A stretch of DNA of 64,000 nucleotides, taken from Ailanthus altissimus. Lineage: Eukaryota > Streptophyta > Magnoliopsida > Sapindales > Simaroubaceae. The notes under the pieces were generated by a model. The model was not told the origin of the DNA. It saw nothing but the letters and a program-made list of their open reading frames with translations, and did not search any database. The position numbers were made by a program, and so were the translations under genes. Within the stretch, counting starts at the first letter, position 1; each line of letters begins with the position of its first letter. Below, piece by piece: positions 1-12,400 of this stretch. The stretch lies in assembly GCA_946807835.1 (NCBI GenBank), contig OX327706.1:22743001-22807000 (forward strand), in the 5' to 3' direction.

Positions 1-500
1 ACCAAAAGCCCAGCGCCATAGCACTAGGTCCTCAATATCGCGGCGATAGACGCGATGAAGCCCAGTGCCACAAGGCTGGGTCCCCAGTGCTGCGGCGATG
101 GGTGCGACAATAGCTAGCCCTGCGGCGTCCAGAGATGAGTGCCGCGGCGCCAGAAGCATCAAGATGTCTGTTTTTTTATCCAAATTTCAAGTTTTGGGAA
201 GTTTTAAACTTTTAAAATAAGTGAACTCTTACTCTAATAAGGAATAAGGTTAATAGGCACGAAATACACCATATATAAACACTTGTAAACTTTTTATTTC
301 AGATTAACCATTAAGATAGACTCTAAGAGAGGGAAAAAACTGGATAGACACTAAATGCTTGTGTGCGTTAGGGTGGAATCGTCGTTTGAGTGTTCATTGC
401 TCGTGGTAGAGTAAAGGTTCATTAAACATTAGGTCTTTTTGAGAGTTTTTCGTTGAATTTTCTTTATAAAATTTTTAGAGAGTTAATAAAAGAGGTTAAG
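1..500. repeat. Relic of a Ty3/gypsy-like LTR
   Basis: The first ~165 bases are GC-rich and built from short imperfect subrepeats around the words gcccag, ctgggtcc and gcggcg. An AT-rich stretch follows, with phrases such as 'aataggcacgaaata' and 'aaacacttgtaaact'. The same order recurs at 54590-54895, and the later part (about 290-500) resembles 21160-21384. GC-rich subrepeats followed by this AT-rich tail are common in plant gypsy LTRs, so the class is an inference. The left edge lies outside the window and no coding sequence is present. Confidence 0.5.
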
Positions 501-928
501 ATCGTTGGATCTACCATGAACGTAAATAATTGATCGAATTATACAAGATTGTGTTGTGATCTTTTATATTATGTTTTAAAATTTTATTATTTTATTTGAT
601 TAACGATTATTTCAATACATAAAGAAATTAAAATTTTAGATTAAATTTAAATTTTTTTATTTAAAGTTAATTTTAAGAGAAAAAATGATGTTCCTTCAAT
701 AAAACATAAAAAGTATAGATAATGAATAACATTATCAGTCTTGACCGAAAATGTAATCTTCAAATAGCATGTAGTTGATATAGAAATTTAAGGAGTCATC
801 TTTCATTATTAATAGTTACGCAATAAATACAGCCTCAGAGAGTGCCCACTTTCCCGTAAACAAACCAAAAGAAGAGATCCATGTTTAATGTTTGACATTC
901 AAGAAAGAGACTGAAGAATGAAGATGCC

Positions 929-976
929 GTGCCTGTGCCTGTGCCTGTGCCATTGCCATTGCCATTGCATTGCCAT
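929..976 (+). repeat. Short hexamer tandem repeat (gtgcct / tgccat)n
   Basis: About four gtgcct units run into about four tgccat units. A reading frame through it starts MKMPCLCLCLCHCHCHC; this is a by-product of the repeat and I do not call a gene. Confidence 0.7.
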
Positions 977-980
977 GCCA

Positions 981-3914
981 GTGAGGTATTCAACATATCT
1001 CGTCAAGATTCCATTTGAGGTGAAATGCCATTGCTTTCGAGTCATTCAGCGTTGCTATTGCCAATTACCTATTCGTGGGCTCCTCACCCAGGTTCATGAG
1101 AGTGATTGCTTTGTCCATTCATTCTTTGAGTTGGGTTTTCAATGACGTCCACAAAGCAACTTGGTTTGGTAATACTGTTGAAATAGCTGCTAGTCACACG
1201 TGGAACAGCGGGTACCACGTCAATTGTGTGCGTATTTAATAATATATCTACACATACACATATTTTTTAAAAAATAAATTGTATTATTATTAAATGTATT
1301 AAGTCTAATTATCATCCTAATGCAAATTTATCATGAAAATCGACTTTTGCATTAAGGTGGACGTGGGATTAGAAGAGAGGCGGTACACTCTTTTCTTGGA
1401 GCGCGTGGGCTTATTTTGCCTGTAGTAGTTCTTCCGTAGGTTATTTGTCCTAATAACAAAGTTGATGTATTCTTTAACTTAAGTTATGGGTTTAAATCTT
1501 AATAGTAATTAAGATAATTTTAATTTTTTTAGGTAATTTTAGTTCATATTTGAGTTATTATGTTATAATTATTTGTGATTTATAATTAAAATGTAATATT
1601 TTATAACTTAAATTACAATTTATAATTAAGTTGTAATATTTTTTAATTTAAAAAAAAATTATACGGTTGCTTAAGATATATCTCTCCATGAAAGCTCCCC
1701 TTTTTTAAGAAAGTGACTTCTTTAAATTGTATACATTTATATATATATATATTAATAATATTCTAAAAAAATTCTATATTTTAATGATCAATTCAAATAT
1801 CATCACTTAAGCAGTTTTGTAGTGGCCTAATATTACTTTTCAAAATAAGACCATATTTTTTAGAAAAAGGTACTGTCTTACTAAATTAAATACTTATATC
1901 TTGACCATATATTTTAATAATCAATTCAAATCTTAATTCTAATTTGTCTTAAATATTACCGTTACTTCCCAAAAGAAGCTGTTAGGTTTTCAATTAATCA
2001 TTAATTTTCAATTGAATTCTATAATAAATTAATTTTATTCTTTCTATAACTCTTATAATTAAGAGTCTCTACTTTTTGCATATTTTAATACTCACTTTAT
2101 TTTTAGTAAAACATAATTGTCATCATAATATCAATTCATCTTCTATCATTTTGTTCGACTTTTAGTTAGTTATTGTTCTTTAGTAGATTAGTTTTCTTTT
2201 TATAAAATTTTATTATCTAGTATAATAAAGTTATTCTATTTATAACTAGTAGTACTTATTATTATTATTATTCTTTTTTTTTTTGTCTATAATTCTTGTG
2301 TTGTGTTTATTTATTTGTGGTGTAATAAAAAGTATATATACCTACCAAAAAAATATGTAGTGTAAATTAGTATTTTATATTTAAACTACTGATTTAAAAA
2401 AATTGTTTAAGCTCTAAAATTTAGATAGTGTCACGGATTTTTCTCAAACTTGTGCGATCTTAGATACTTTTTAAGTGTTAAGTAGTCTACAAGACCAATT
2501 ACTTAAAGAAAGAGATGAAAAAAAAGCACACTAAGTATTTGAAAGAATACTTTCTTATATTATAATTAAAGAGGATATTATAAAGCTATGAGAATTATAA
2601 TGTTAGAGGATTACAACTTTAAAAGATAGTTTGCTTAAATAATAACTCTATCTATTTATAGTTAAAATTATGTGTAATAAATGGTTAAAATTCACTTAAT
2701 CTAATGGTTTATATCTAAAATATACAAATAAATATTTTTAAGATGTCACTTACTAAAAGAATATCCAATAAAATATATCATCTCTAAAATACTCTCTTAC
2801 CTACCACGTAAATGTAAGTTTAATTAAGTCAATAAACCTTCTAAAAAATTCAGCCCATATAACTCACCATGATCAAATATATTTTATGTGATCTTGTCGT
2901 GCACCAATTATTCGAATAATTGTTTGAAAACATTTAATATGTAACACTAGCTTTTTAAATTTTTTTGAATGGCCTCTAGGGTTTATATAGAAAGAGAGGT
3001 ATGAACATAAAACCTTAGAATTATAACCCTTCTTCATTGTAAGAAAATTAACAGCAACAAAACAAGTGAAGGTAGTTCTCGATTCGGAGATGAATCATTG
3101 TATATCTACATGTGTTTGTCCGTAACACATTAATGATAAAAATAACTAGCGGGACCGAAGTCTTTCACAAATATGCGTAGATATGTCAGAATCATGTTGG
3201 AAGTTGAAGTGAATGGATCTGGTTTGTTCACGAATTCTAAGCAAATCGTGGCTATGGAGAAGAGCCATGAGTTACGAGATAATATCTTAATTCCATCAAG
3301 ACGAGCAAAAAAAAAGAAGATTGAACAAAGTTCACAGAAGATGATAAAGATTGCGGGGATGAGCACGTGAATATGCACGTAAAATCACGTGGAGACAACA
3401 TCCCTCACACCCAAACCCTCACACCCAAACCCTTGTCTGTGAGACTGAGCGAACAAGGAGCCTTATAAATTGCATGTCAAGTACAAGATATATATATATA
3501 TATATATATCAACAGATGGCAACTGGGTATAAGGATTCTTTCAGTACAGAGATAATTTTTAAATGCTACACTTAAATTAAAGTATCAGATAAACATTACT
3601 TTCATTTTACTAATTATCTTTTTATTTTTAATTTCTTAATTATTTTATAATAATTGCGACTTTATGCCAGATAGATTCTCTATTTCTATACCAACAATTA
3701 CATAATACAAGAAAGACTAGTCTAATAACACATAAATTAAAGAACTCTGAAGATAAGAGATATAGATATGGTGCTTTGCTACAAGCCATAGATAAACATT
3801 GCAAAACTGTTAAAGAATTTCAAGTGACAGAGCAAGAAGCTACTTTCTTTGAAGGGTATCATGATCTTTAGCGTTTTAACATCCCATTTCCATGTAAATA
3901 TGTATTAGCGAAAT
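981..3914. other. AT-rich intergenic DNA, no gene seen
   Basis: No splice-supported coding sequence was found. A perfect TA dinucleotide run lies at about 3488-3509, and a 15-bp unit (ctcacacccaaaccc) occurs twice in tandem around 3403-3432. Overlapping open frames on both strands at 3130-3378 encode no recognisable protein. The distal part lies downstream of the HHO gene at 3915 and may contain its 3' UTR. Confidence 0.6.
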
Positions 3915-5930
3915 TCATGGGAGATAAGTATAATATGAAAGTACGTCAAGGTCTCTTGGCATGTAAATTATAGTACTCCAATTACAGCCATCTGATCGGT
4001 CCTCTTCTTCGGCTCCCACGTTGTCGCCGCCGGAAGTGGAGATTTCTTTAGCACACCCACATGCCAGAGGACTTCGAGGAGAATCACAGGGTAAATTGTT
4101 TGCGTTTGAGGAGTCTCTGGAACTGGAAGGATCATTAGTCATCCATGGGCGATTTTCTGGGCCAGCAAAATAATTTGTAGCTCTTTGGAGATGAAGTCGA
4201 TATTTCTGTTTGAATAACGCAAGATTTTGGAATTTATAAGAGAAGGTAGCTCGAGAAATAAAGTATGAGGAGGTGGTTATGGTGAATGAAAAGCATACTT
4301 GTAAATGACTCTTAATTTCATCATTGGTGAGACCATCCACCTGCATAACTTGTCTTATTAGTTTAGGAGTGGCCACTGCAAATTAAACAGAACAAGCTAG
4401 TTAGATTTTAACTATTGAAAGAGATGAAAAGTGAATGAATTAGTAACCAAGTTCAAGGATTTCGGCACTTAATCTAACAGTATCTGAAAGCAAATTGAAG
4501 CTGCAGCTAACTAGGTTTTGCTTGTACTTCTTTTCTTCCAGTTTATGGTGTAACTTTACAGAAAAGATTTTTACTTTAAAAAGAATAAACAAATGAAGAA
4601 AGGAAGGACTCAGTAACTTCAAGTCTCACCCAAAGTAAACTAATTATCATCAATTAAAAGACTAAAGACTAGGCTCAAATCCCTTTACTATATAAAATCA
4701 AACAGAATAAACATATCGTATGAATAGCAATGAGAGAAAAGAGGATCGGAAGTAATATATAGAACATAACTCAACTGGAATATTTTGAATATGACTCGCA
4801 GTTTAAGCAGAGAGTTCAAAAACAGACCAATTTAAGACCTACTCTCTGACTCAAAGATGAATTTATCATTTCTGTCAAAATACTGAAGAACAAACTGTAA
4901 ATCTTTCTCCAATTCATAACTTCCCTTTTTTTACAACTGACCCGACAACAGACAAATGATATCAAGTTTCAGTTACAAGCTCCAACCTTTAGATCCTCCG
5001 ATCTGTTTAAGTGCTTCTACGAAGAGCCGATGAAGCTCAGGCGACCAGTTCCTCCTTTGTTTTGTATAGGTGTGTCGTTTTGGCTGCTGATTTTGTGATT
5101 TGCTTAGAATCTTCTGTTTCCTGGAAATTCTCTTAAAATAACAAGAATCCAAATTCATGTTTGGACTCGCGAGAGAAAGACCAGGAACTTGTGAAATCTC
5201 CTTGTCTTCATCAGCTCTTGCAAAACCAAACTGTCCCTGAAATGGCACAACGGCTCCGCCGCTGTTCCTCTGATCACACACTTGATTTGGGTTCCCATAA
5301 ACAGACTGATCCTCTTCTTCTCCAATCTGCTAACAAAAGAACAAACATGAGAAACCCCATTTGCAAAATCACAAAATAGAGTAAAAAAAGGGAGAACATA
5401 AGTATACCAATTTCAGTTGTGTCACCGAGTCTTCTTTTGTGTGATCCAAATTGATATCCGTTGGGTTATCGGAGTTCCAAAGCTGAACAGAACTCATCCA
5501 ATCTTTCTTGTCACTTGCATCATTCACCTTTCTAGCTTCTCCATCTTTCATATTTTCTTTCAGTGCCTTGAACTCTTCAACTTCAGTTTGTTCTTTCAAT
5601 CCTGCACATTGCATTGCCTCATCCTTCATTCTACCAATAGCTACCACCCCATAAAAGAACTCTTCAGAACAAAAATTAACACAAAAAGAAACCAAAACCT
5701 ACACAAAGAGATGAAAAGATAACTAAAATACCATCTTTTAACAGAAGCATGCTCAGTGGGAGCTCACGTTTGAAACCATCAATCTTTCTCATCTCATCTT
5801 CCAATCTTTTAACATAATCATTGAGCTTTGATAACTTGTGAGACTTCTCTTCGGTTCCAGAAACATCTGTGAGCAATTCAGAGATAGTTTCAGGTGCATG
5901 AACCAAGGTCAAATCCAAGTTCAGTTCCAT
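3915..5930 (-). CDS. HHO: HHO/NIGT1-type GARP (MYB-like) transcriptional repressor
   Basis: Five exons read on the minus strand: 5930-5732, 5640-5408, 5329-4987, 4375-4299 and 4205-3915. All junctions are GT/AG with matching phase, giving 380 aa. Residues 1-85 form the N-terminal domain typical of the HRS1/HHO family, beginning MELNLDLTL and containing a predicted coiled coil followed by LPLSMLLLKDAI. The DNA-binding GARP domain lies at about residues 230-290: RRNWSPELHRLF, then VATPKLIRQVMQVDGLTNDE and SHLQKYRLHLQR. The leucines of LNLDLTL fit an LxLxL (EAR-like) repression motif. Known family members are nuclear repressors in nitrate and phosphate starvation signalling; that role is taken from the family. 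The start is an ATG at 5930 and the stop is at 3917-3915. The exon-3 acceptor is a tandem NAGNAG, so one glutamine may be optional. Which HHO paralogue this is cannot be settled by eye. Confidence 0.9.
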
Positions 5931-8785
5931 TTCTGATGCTTTTTTTTTTTTAATTTAATTTTTTTACCCTCTGGTTTTGTCTTGTTATCTAACGTTTCCG
6001 AGATAAACGTGAACGAAAATAAAAGACTCGTTTACTGATGCACGTATTTATGTAGGATGAGGAAAGATTTTAGATTCAATAGAGGCGAAGATTCTGTGGT
6101 CACATTCGAGGCGTCGCATAATGGGTGAACAGAACTCGGTTAAATTAATACTCTTTGTCAATTTTCCCTCGAAGGCCAATGGTCCCTGACTAGAATCTTT
6201 GGACCCGATTGCCAACCGGCTTCCTTAAAACTTGACAGTAACGCCAGAAATTAAATTCCTCCTCTAGTGATAAACATTCTATCTATGGCGATCAATTCAT
6301 GTCCACACATTTTAAAATAGGAACCTTTTTTGTTCATATGTTTTAAAATGCAAATATTTAATTTTCCAATGAACTTTGTGTAAAAAGATTAGACATTTCG
6401 CATTTTAAAATCGTGCAAACAGTCACATTAGTGTATGTATGCATGCATGCATGCATGCTAAAAAGTTTCTACAGTTTTATAACTTTACATAATTTCTTAT
6501 AACTTTGAAAGTGAAATAATCATTAGATTAATCTCAACTTTATATTAAATGAAATCTACACCGTTAAAAGTGATTTAATCTATACAGTCTTGGATGCTTT
6601 ACGATCTCTTAATTTTAAAAGTAACATTGTCATATTAAAAGCAACTTTTATAAAAAGTAACGTCAACTATATATAAAAGATAAATTCGAAAGTATTTGTA
6701 TTTTTAAAAATAAAAATAAAAATACCTTCAAATAAATATACTTTTGGCACCGGACTTTCCCGATCGAATTACAAAGTATACTTCCTTTCTAATTTCTATT
6801 TCAGTAATGGAGGTTAGCTTCACTCACATAAGAGTATTTTTTTTTTTTTGAGAGAGAGAAAGAGTAAAATGTTTAAATCATTTAAATTTAGTTATAGATA
6901 GAGACGAAGATAGTACTTTTATGAATTGATGTAGAAAATAAATGCCTAAGAATTTAGAGTATGTTTGGTACGACTTTTTAATAAGTTAAAAGTATTTTTT
7001 TTAATATCAAAATTCAAGTAATTTTTTTTAAAAGTGTTTTGTTAAAAAATTACAAAAAGAGTTTTTGAAATAAATAAAATATTTTAAAAAATTTAAATTT
7101 TGAGTTTTTAAGAATATAAATTATCGAATATTTTATAATGTATTAAAATGATCTAAAATACTAATATTTTATTTAAAAAATTTATTTTAATTCTCTTATA
7201 CTATATCTCATAATTATGAATCATGAATAAAAGATTAATAATTTTTTCTTACAAGCTTTATTTAAGAAGACCCTATTAAGTATATTTTTTTTAAAAGAAA
7301 AAACTCGATTAATTATTTTATTACATAAAGTATAATATTTTTAAGAAAAAAAATTAACAATAATAAAGTATAGTTTCTAATCTAACGAGTGTCCGACGAC
7401 GAATAATTTGTGCCCTAATGTCTATCCAATACCAATAACCCAATATGAAGAAGACACCTAGCAAAAAGTCTCGTGGTCATGATCATACGGTTTAGACAAC
7501 GGGGAATGAGAGTCACGTGAAAGATTCTTTTCTTTTGGTAGAGAGGGAAATTGAATTTTATCATTTCCCTTTTTATCAACGTATGTGACGCTCACTTTGT
7601 GTTTTGAGTAAATACAAGATCGTGAATAAGTTTTTTTTGTTTAAAAATATAATAAAATAGTAAATTTTGATCCTATAATTTTATATAACAATATTACACT
7701 ATTTTTAAAATCTTTATTTCAAATGACTGTTAATATAATGATGATATTAAAAATTATATTATTTTTATTTAATTATTATTATAAAATAAAAAATATATAA
7801 ATAATATTAAAAAATAATAATTTAATGAACAACGAAACTCACCGATATATGTCAACATTCTATAAAATATTATTTTAACAATAAACAAATATAATGACAC
7901 AGAGCTTACCAAATAGGGACTCTCGTATTAAAAAAAAAAAGTAGAATTAACATACTTTTTATTTTATAATACTTTGTGATAATGATAACAAGTTGAATAG
8001 TAAAGAGGAGTTGGGACACGAGAGAAACGCTTTATAGTGATAGTTACGATCATCTTAGAAGAAGAAACAAAAAGGGTCATCAGCCATCACCATCACCTTC
8101 CATTACATGTTGGTATAAACTTTTCAAATGAGAGATGATGACGAGATTATTTTCAGCTGGGCAGGCTGATTTTTTGTTAACTCTCTCGTCACTTCACTTT
8201 GTCCGTTACAAAAGGGAATAGGTTCTCTTCTTCTAATCCTACAACACAACTCAACGGGTACATTCATTCTTCTTTGTATTCTGTAGTTTTGTAGCCGACA
8301 CGTGTTCAATAGCATCCCGTTTATCACTTTTTTTTGGGTGGGTGGGTGGGGGGACCTGGGGTTTATCACGTTTTTTTTTAATAACAATTAAGATTGGGTG
8401 GTCTAATGAAAAATCTTTATCAATGATAAAGATTGAAATTGAATTGATTCCATTGTGGTTGGCTTTAGTTGGAGGGAAAAATGAAAGATGCTCAATGACA
8501 GCCATTCCTAACCATCAATGGTGTCTATTATGCCTGTGCATCATCAAATGGTCTTCGCTTTCAAAAACGATGCTGAAAGCCCTTGATTCTTTTCTTTCGT
8601 TGTCGATTTGTCATGACTCATGTGATCTTAGTCTTTCCTCCTTCCACATTCCACCGCACTCTTCTCTTATTATTATGTTCAAGTCATTTTAGTATTAATC
8701 GTCTGAGACCCGTTTTCTCCTTCCATTATTTATTTTTTCTTTCATAATGTTTTTATTTTTATTAAGTGCCTCAGTTTGGAAACAA
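5931..8785. other. Intergenic DNA between the HHO gene and tRNA-Glu
   Basis: The segment next to 5931 is the upstream region of the minus-strand HHO gene and begins with a T-rich run at 5941-5952. An atgc microsatellite occupies about 6432-6458. About 6957-7275 is an AT-rich block resembling 33765-34190. The rest is AT-rich with homopolymer runs. I see no supported gene; the open frames at 8124-8692 overlap on both strands and show no family resemblance. Confidence 0.5.
6957..7275. repeat. AT-rich dispersed repeat, possible MITE (copy 1)
   Basis: It shares the start 'aagttaaaagtatttttt' and 'aatatcaaaat', then scattered phrases in the same order, with 33765-34190. No clear terminal inverted repeat or target duplication was found, so the class is open. 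Confidence 0.3.
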
Positions 8786-8857
8786 TCCGTTGTCGTCCAG
8801 CGGTTAGGATATCTGGCTTTCACCCAGGAGACCCGGGTTCGATTCCCGGCAACGGAA
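8786..8857 (+). tRNA. trnE-UUC: tRNA-Glu (anticodon UUC)
   Basis: The 72-nt cloverleaf is complete. The acceptor stem TCCGTTG pairs perfectly with CAACGGA, with A as discriminator. The anticodon stem tctgg/ccagg encloses the loop CTTTCAC, placing anticodon TTC at 8819-8821 (reads GAA). The T-arm contains the B box GGTTCGATTCC at about 8836-8846. No intron and no encoded CCA, as expected for a nuclear plant tRNA gene. A run of six T follows three bases downstream. I judge it functional. Confidence 0.97.
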
Positions 8858-8859
8858 AC

Positions 8860-8865
8860 TTTTTT
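8860..8865 (+). terminator. RNA polymerase III terminator of tRNA-Glu
   Basis: Six consecutive T residues follow the discriminator base by two bases, the standard pol III stop signal. Confidence 0.85.
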
Positions 8866-9478
8866 GAATCCTTTCCATTTGGCCCAAACGGATAAATACA
8901 ATGATAATCCGTAATGGAAATAGTATTATTGGGGTTATGTAACAACACATACCAAACAATGCCAGATTAATGTAATTAATCTTAAATAATCTTTAAAACT
9001 TTGGTCCAATAAATTAGTTAAAAAATCAGAGGCTGGGCTGCCATCATAATGGACATAATTATCTACAATTTAATGTATTAACATGCAGCATACAATTCAA
9101 AAAATAAAAATAAAGTTCAACAACTCCATCGACCTAAATTCTTTCCGAAAACATTGGAGTGCTGATGGCTAAGTAATAATGTGTTCTTATTCCATCTTAG
9201 GTCTAGATCACATACGCTTGTTTACATGGGAAAGGGAAAAAAGATGTGAAAGTACCAAATTTTTTAGCAACCAAAACATCGTCATACAATATGCATGTGA
9301 AAAAAATTAATTAAATTTTTAAATTTCTATCTGTCCTGTTGGTAGACAATGAACAGTGATAAATACAAGAGAAAAAAACATTTAATAAAGAAAAGTTCCA
9401 AACTCAAAAACAAAGTTAGAGGCAAAAACTCTCATTTCTCTATGGATTAACAATGAACAATGTACGGGCAACTCAATG
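8866..9478. other. Intergenic / 3' flank of the SWIB gene
   Basis: AT-rich, no gene seen. The right part probably includes the 3' UTR of the minus-strand SWIB gene that ends at 9479. Confidence 0.5.
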
Positions 9479-12400
9479 CTAGGACTTTAAGAAATGAACA
9501 GCTAGGTGTTTTGTAACTGTGAAGCCATTGAAGGAGTCAACATCAAAGAGCTCTTTCAGCTTCTCATCACATATTATTCTCCTCCTGTCAGATGGATCCT
9601 TCATAAATAAGCAAAAGAACAGCTTAAAAGATTGTTGCGTTACAGGTTCAACACAGCAAGAAAGAAGCGACAGAGAGCTAATAAGACATCGAGAATCTGC
9701 ACAATGCAACTTGGAATTCCTGTCCATGAGAAGTAATTTCCAAGGCTAATCACCAAGCTAGAAGCCCTAAAATAAAGCTTTAATATAAATTCACCGTGCA
9801 GGTGCTTACATAGAATATTTAAGCCATGCTTTTAACAAAAGCGTTGACTGGTTAATGTGAAAATAAATAAAGCCCTAAAAACAATTCAGAGTCATCCTTA
9901 AGAATGTTACCGGAAGAAAGTATCTACCAGTTTGGTGAATTATTATCATCATGTCAAACTATTGGCAACTAATAGCCCCTTCCTGAAATATAGATGGTCA
10001 ATACAACACCATTTGACATTAATTTCGACTAAAAAACTTGTAATATTCTACATATTTCCTTGTTTTCCTGGACTAATCAATTGCCCGAGTTTAGATCTTT
10101 TATGCAGAGAAACACAAATTTGAGTCATCCCAAATGAACCTCATATCATACTTTCTGAATCTAATGCAGTTATTCTCAGCTACCCAAACTAAAAGTAACA
10201 ATTTGACATGATAGATGGGAGTTATAAGCCTACCAAAACTTAATCAGGGAATAAATGCATTGGATGGACAATAAAATATGTATACAAGGCATCAGATATA
10301 TCTGAAACAAATGAATGGATACCAACAATTATCATGGCATAAAGAGGGATTCACTTGGGAAAGGATACCTGCAAGTTGTTCTCCTTTATGTAATTCCACA
10401 TTCTTTTTATAACATCAGACCTTGCTAAGGCACTTTCTCCAGTACCGAGGAACTTCACTAAAGCTTCCGAAAGTTTAAGGGGAGCAAGAAAACCTGATTT
10501 GCCTACCTTCTGTCGCTTTTCCTTTCTAGTCGGCTCATCTAAATCTGAAATGGTAAACTAATTAAAACTTTTTAAAAAGAAATGTTGCAACCCTCAGACT
10601 TATATTAGTAGAGTGGTCTAATCAAATCAACCCGTTCATTATGTAGTCAAACCCATGTTAATACGAGGATGGAATGAGATAAAAAGAAAAGTTGCAAATC
10701 CAAATTCAAACAGGAGATATAAGGTAGAGTTGAGCAGCAAGACATGACATCAGGAGTACTATACAAGTGGTATTAACTGAAAACAACTGCAACAATTCAT
10801 CAAAACTTATTGTGAACTAAATTTATTGTTTCCACCTTCTCTCTCTTGCTTCCGTTGCTTTTCCTTTGGTGTTGATTTAACCGAAACAACTGTACCGTGA
10901 AAACAGAATAGTTAATCTTTTAAATGCTCAATATGCTACAAAATCAGAATTTGAGTTAAAAATGACATTCAGAACATATCAATGATAAAATCATGGTATC
11001 AACACTAGCATAAAGACATCTGACCGAAATAATGTCATAGATGCATACCTTCATCGGAATCCAAAGACCAAATGTGCTTTGAAAGGGATTTATTCATTTG
11101 AAACATGTTGATGGAATCAACACCAAAAAGGGCACGCAATCTTTCATCACAAATAATGTTTCGTCTATTATTTGGGTCTTGCAAATCCTTCTCTCTAATG
11201 TAGGCCCACACTTGCTTGACAACCTAGAACCAAGATAAGCATATGAGTGCAATTATGATATTTCTAAGACCAGACTACCAGATGACAGAAACAAAAGAAA
11301 CTTCTGAATAAATATCTAGACATACCTCAGTCCTGGCCAATTCAGTCGCCCCAATGAATTCCTGAAGTTGAGGAGAGAGGGCACATAACTTGCAAAAACC
11401 GCCCCCTCTTTTCTTGACCTCGTTATTAAGCTTTTTAGACCTGAATGTAAGATAAAAACCTTAAGTTTAATGACATGTACAGCCTCAGATCAAAATCCTT
11501 TCACTACAAGCATCCATGCCACTGTTGCTCCCTTAGCAAATCCTTGATCTCAAAGAGAATTGAGTGGAAAATAGAACAAGGCAACAATTTTGTAATAAAA
11601 GGTATCATTTTATGAATACTTGCAAGCTATCTGACAAAGGTAGAGCGAAACATTTTGCAATACTGCAGGGAGGACTGTGAAGTGAACTTTATTCTAAACA
11701 AAATTTCTAAGATCTTTACCCCTTCAATTGTTAAAGCTGCTGATCAAGTCTTTCTACACCATTCATCACTTCTAATTGCTGAAATTACATAATGACCGAC
11801 TTATAGTTTATCGGTCAACTCAAAAAGAAAGGTTACCAAAAGTGAAATAGATTTTATAATGCAACTCTTGTTAAGACAAGGTTTATATAGGTTCTCATTA
11901 TAGTACAATTGCTTTTTGTCAAGAACCATGAAATGATTTATTTTAAAAACAAAAAGCATCAGGCATACTAACATGGTACTCTTGTGGGAACTCAAAAGTT
12001 AAATGGGGAGACATTTTAAATTTAAATAAGGATGTAAATTGAAAATTCTTATCATTTTGACAACTGATTTGTTTTTCCATCTAATACAGCAACAGGCTAC
12101 CAACACATTTTAAAAGAGATTTTTCTGTAACATTTTATAAAAACCCTTGAGCAGTGACCAAACAACATTCAAGCCCCAGGGCGCCATGGTCTCTCAAACT
12201 TTGGAAGAAAAAATGCATATTTGGCCCTCAAATATAACAGTTTATATCTTCATCCCCATGTCCCCAATATTATTTTATACACTTTGCCTTCTCCTTGTAC
12301 CCTCCCCAGTGAACTTTTCTAGCTCTGTGACTGCTAGAACATCTTATAGAGCAGATTCAAATACATATTTTTATTTTCAATCCATTTCCATTCCAAAAGA

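Noticed and set aside
918..1145. 75-aa frame rich in C, L and H (MKMPCLCLCLCHCHCHC)
   Set aside because: Produced by a hexamer tandem repeat; no gene context or family resemblance.
3130..3378. Overlapping small frames on both strands
   Set aside because: No domain, no splice evidence, and each is the mirror of the other.
4206..4298. Single-frame reading through HHO intron 4 (VCFSFTITTSS...)
   Set aside because: The GARP domain is continuous (SHLQ-KYRLH) only if this stretch is spliced at gt 4298-4299 and ag 4206-4207.
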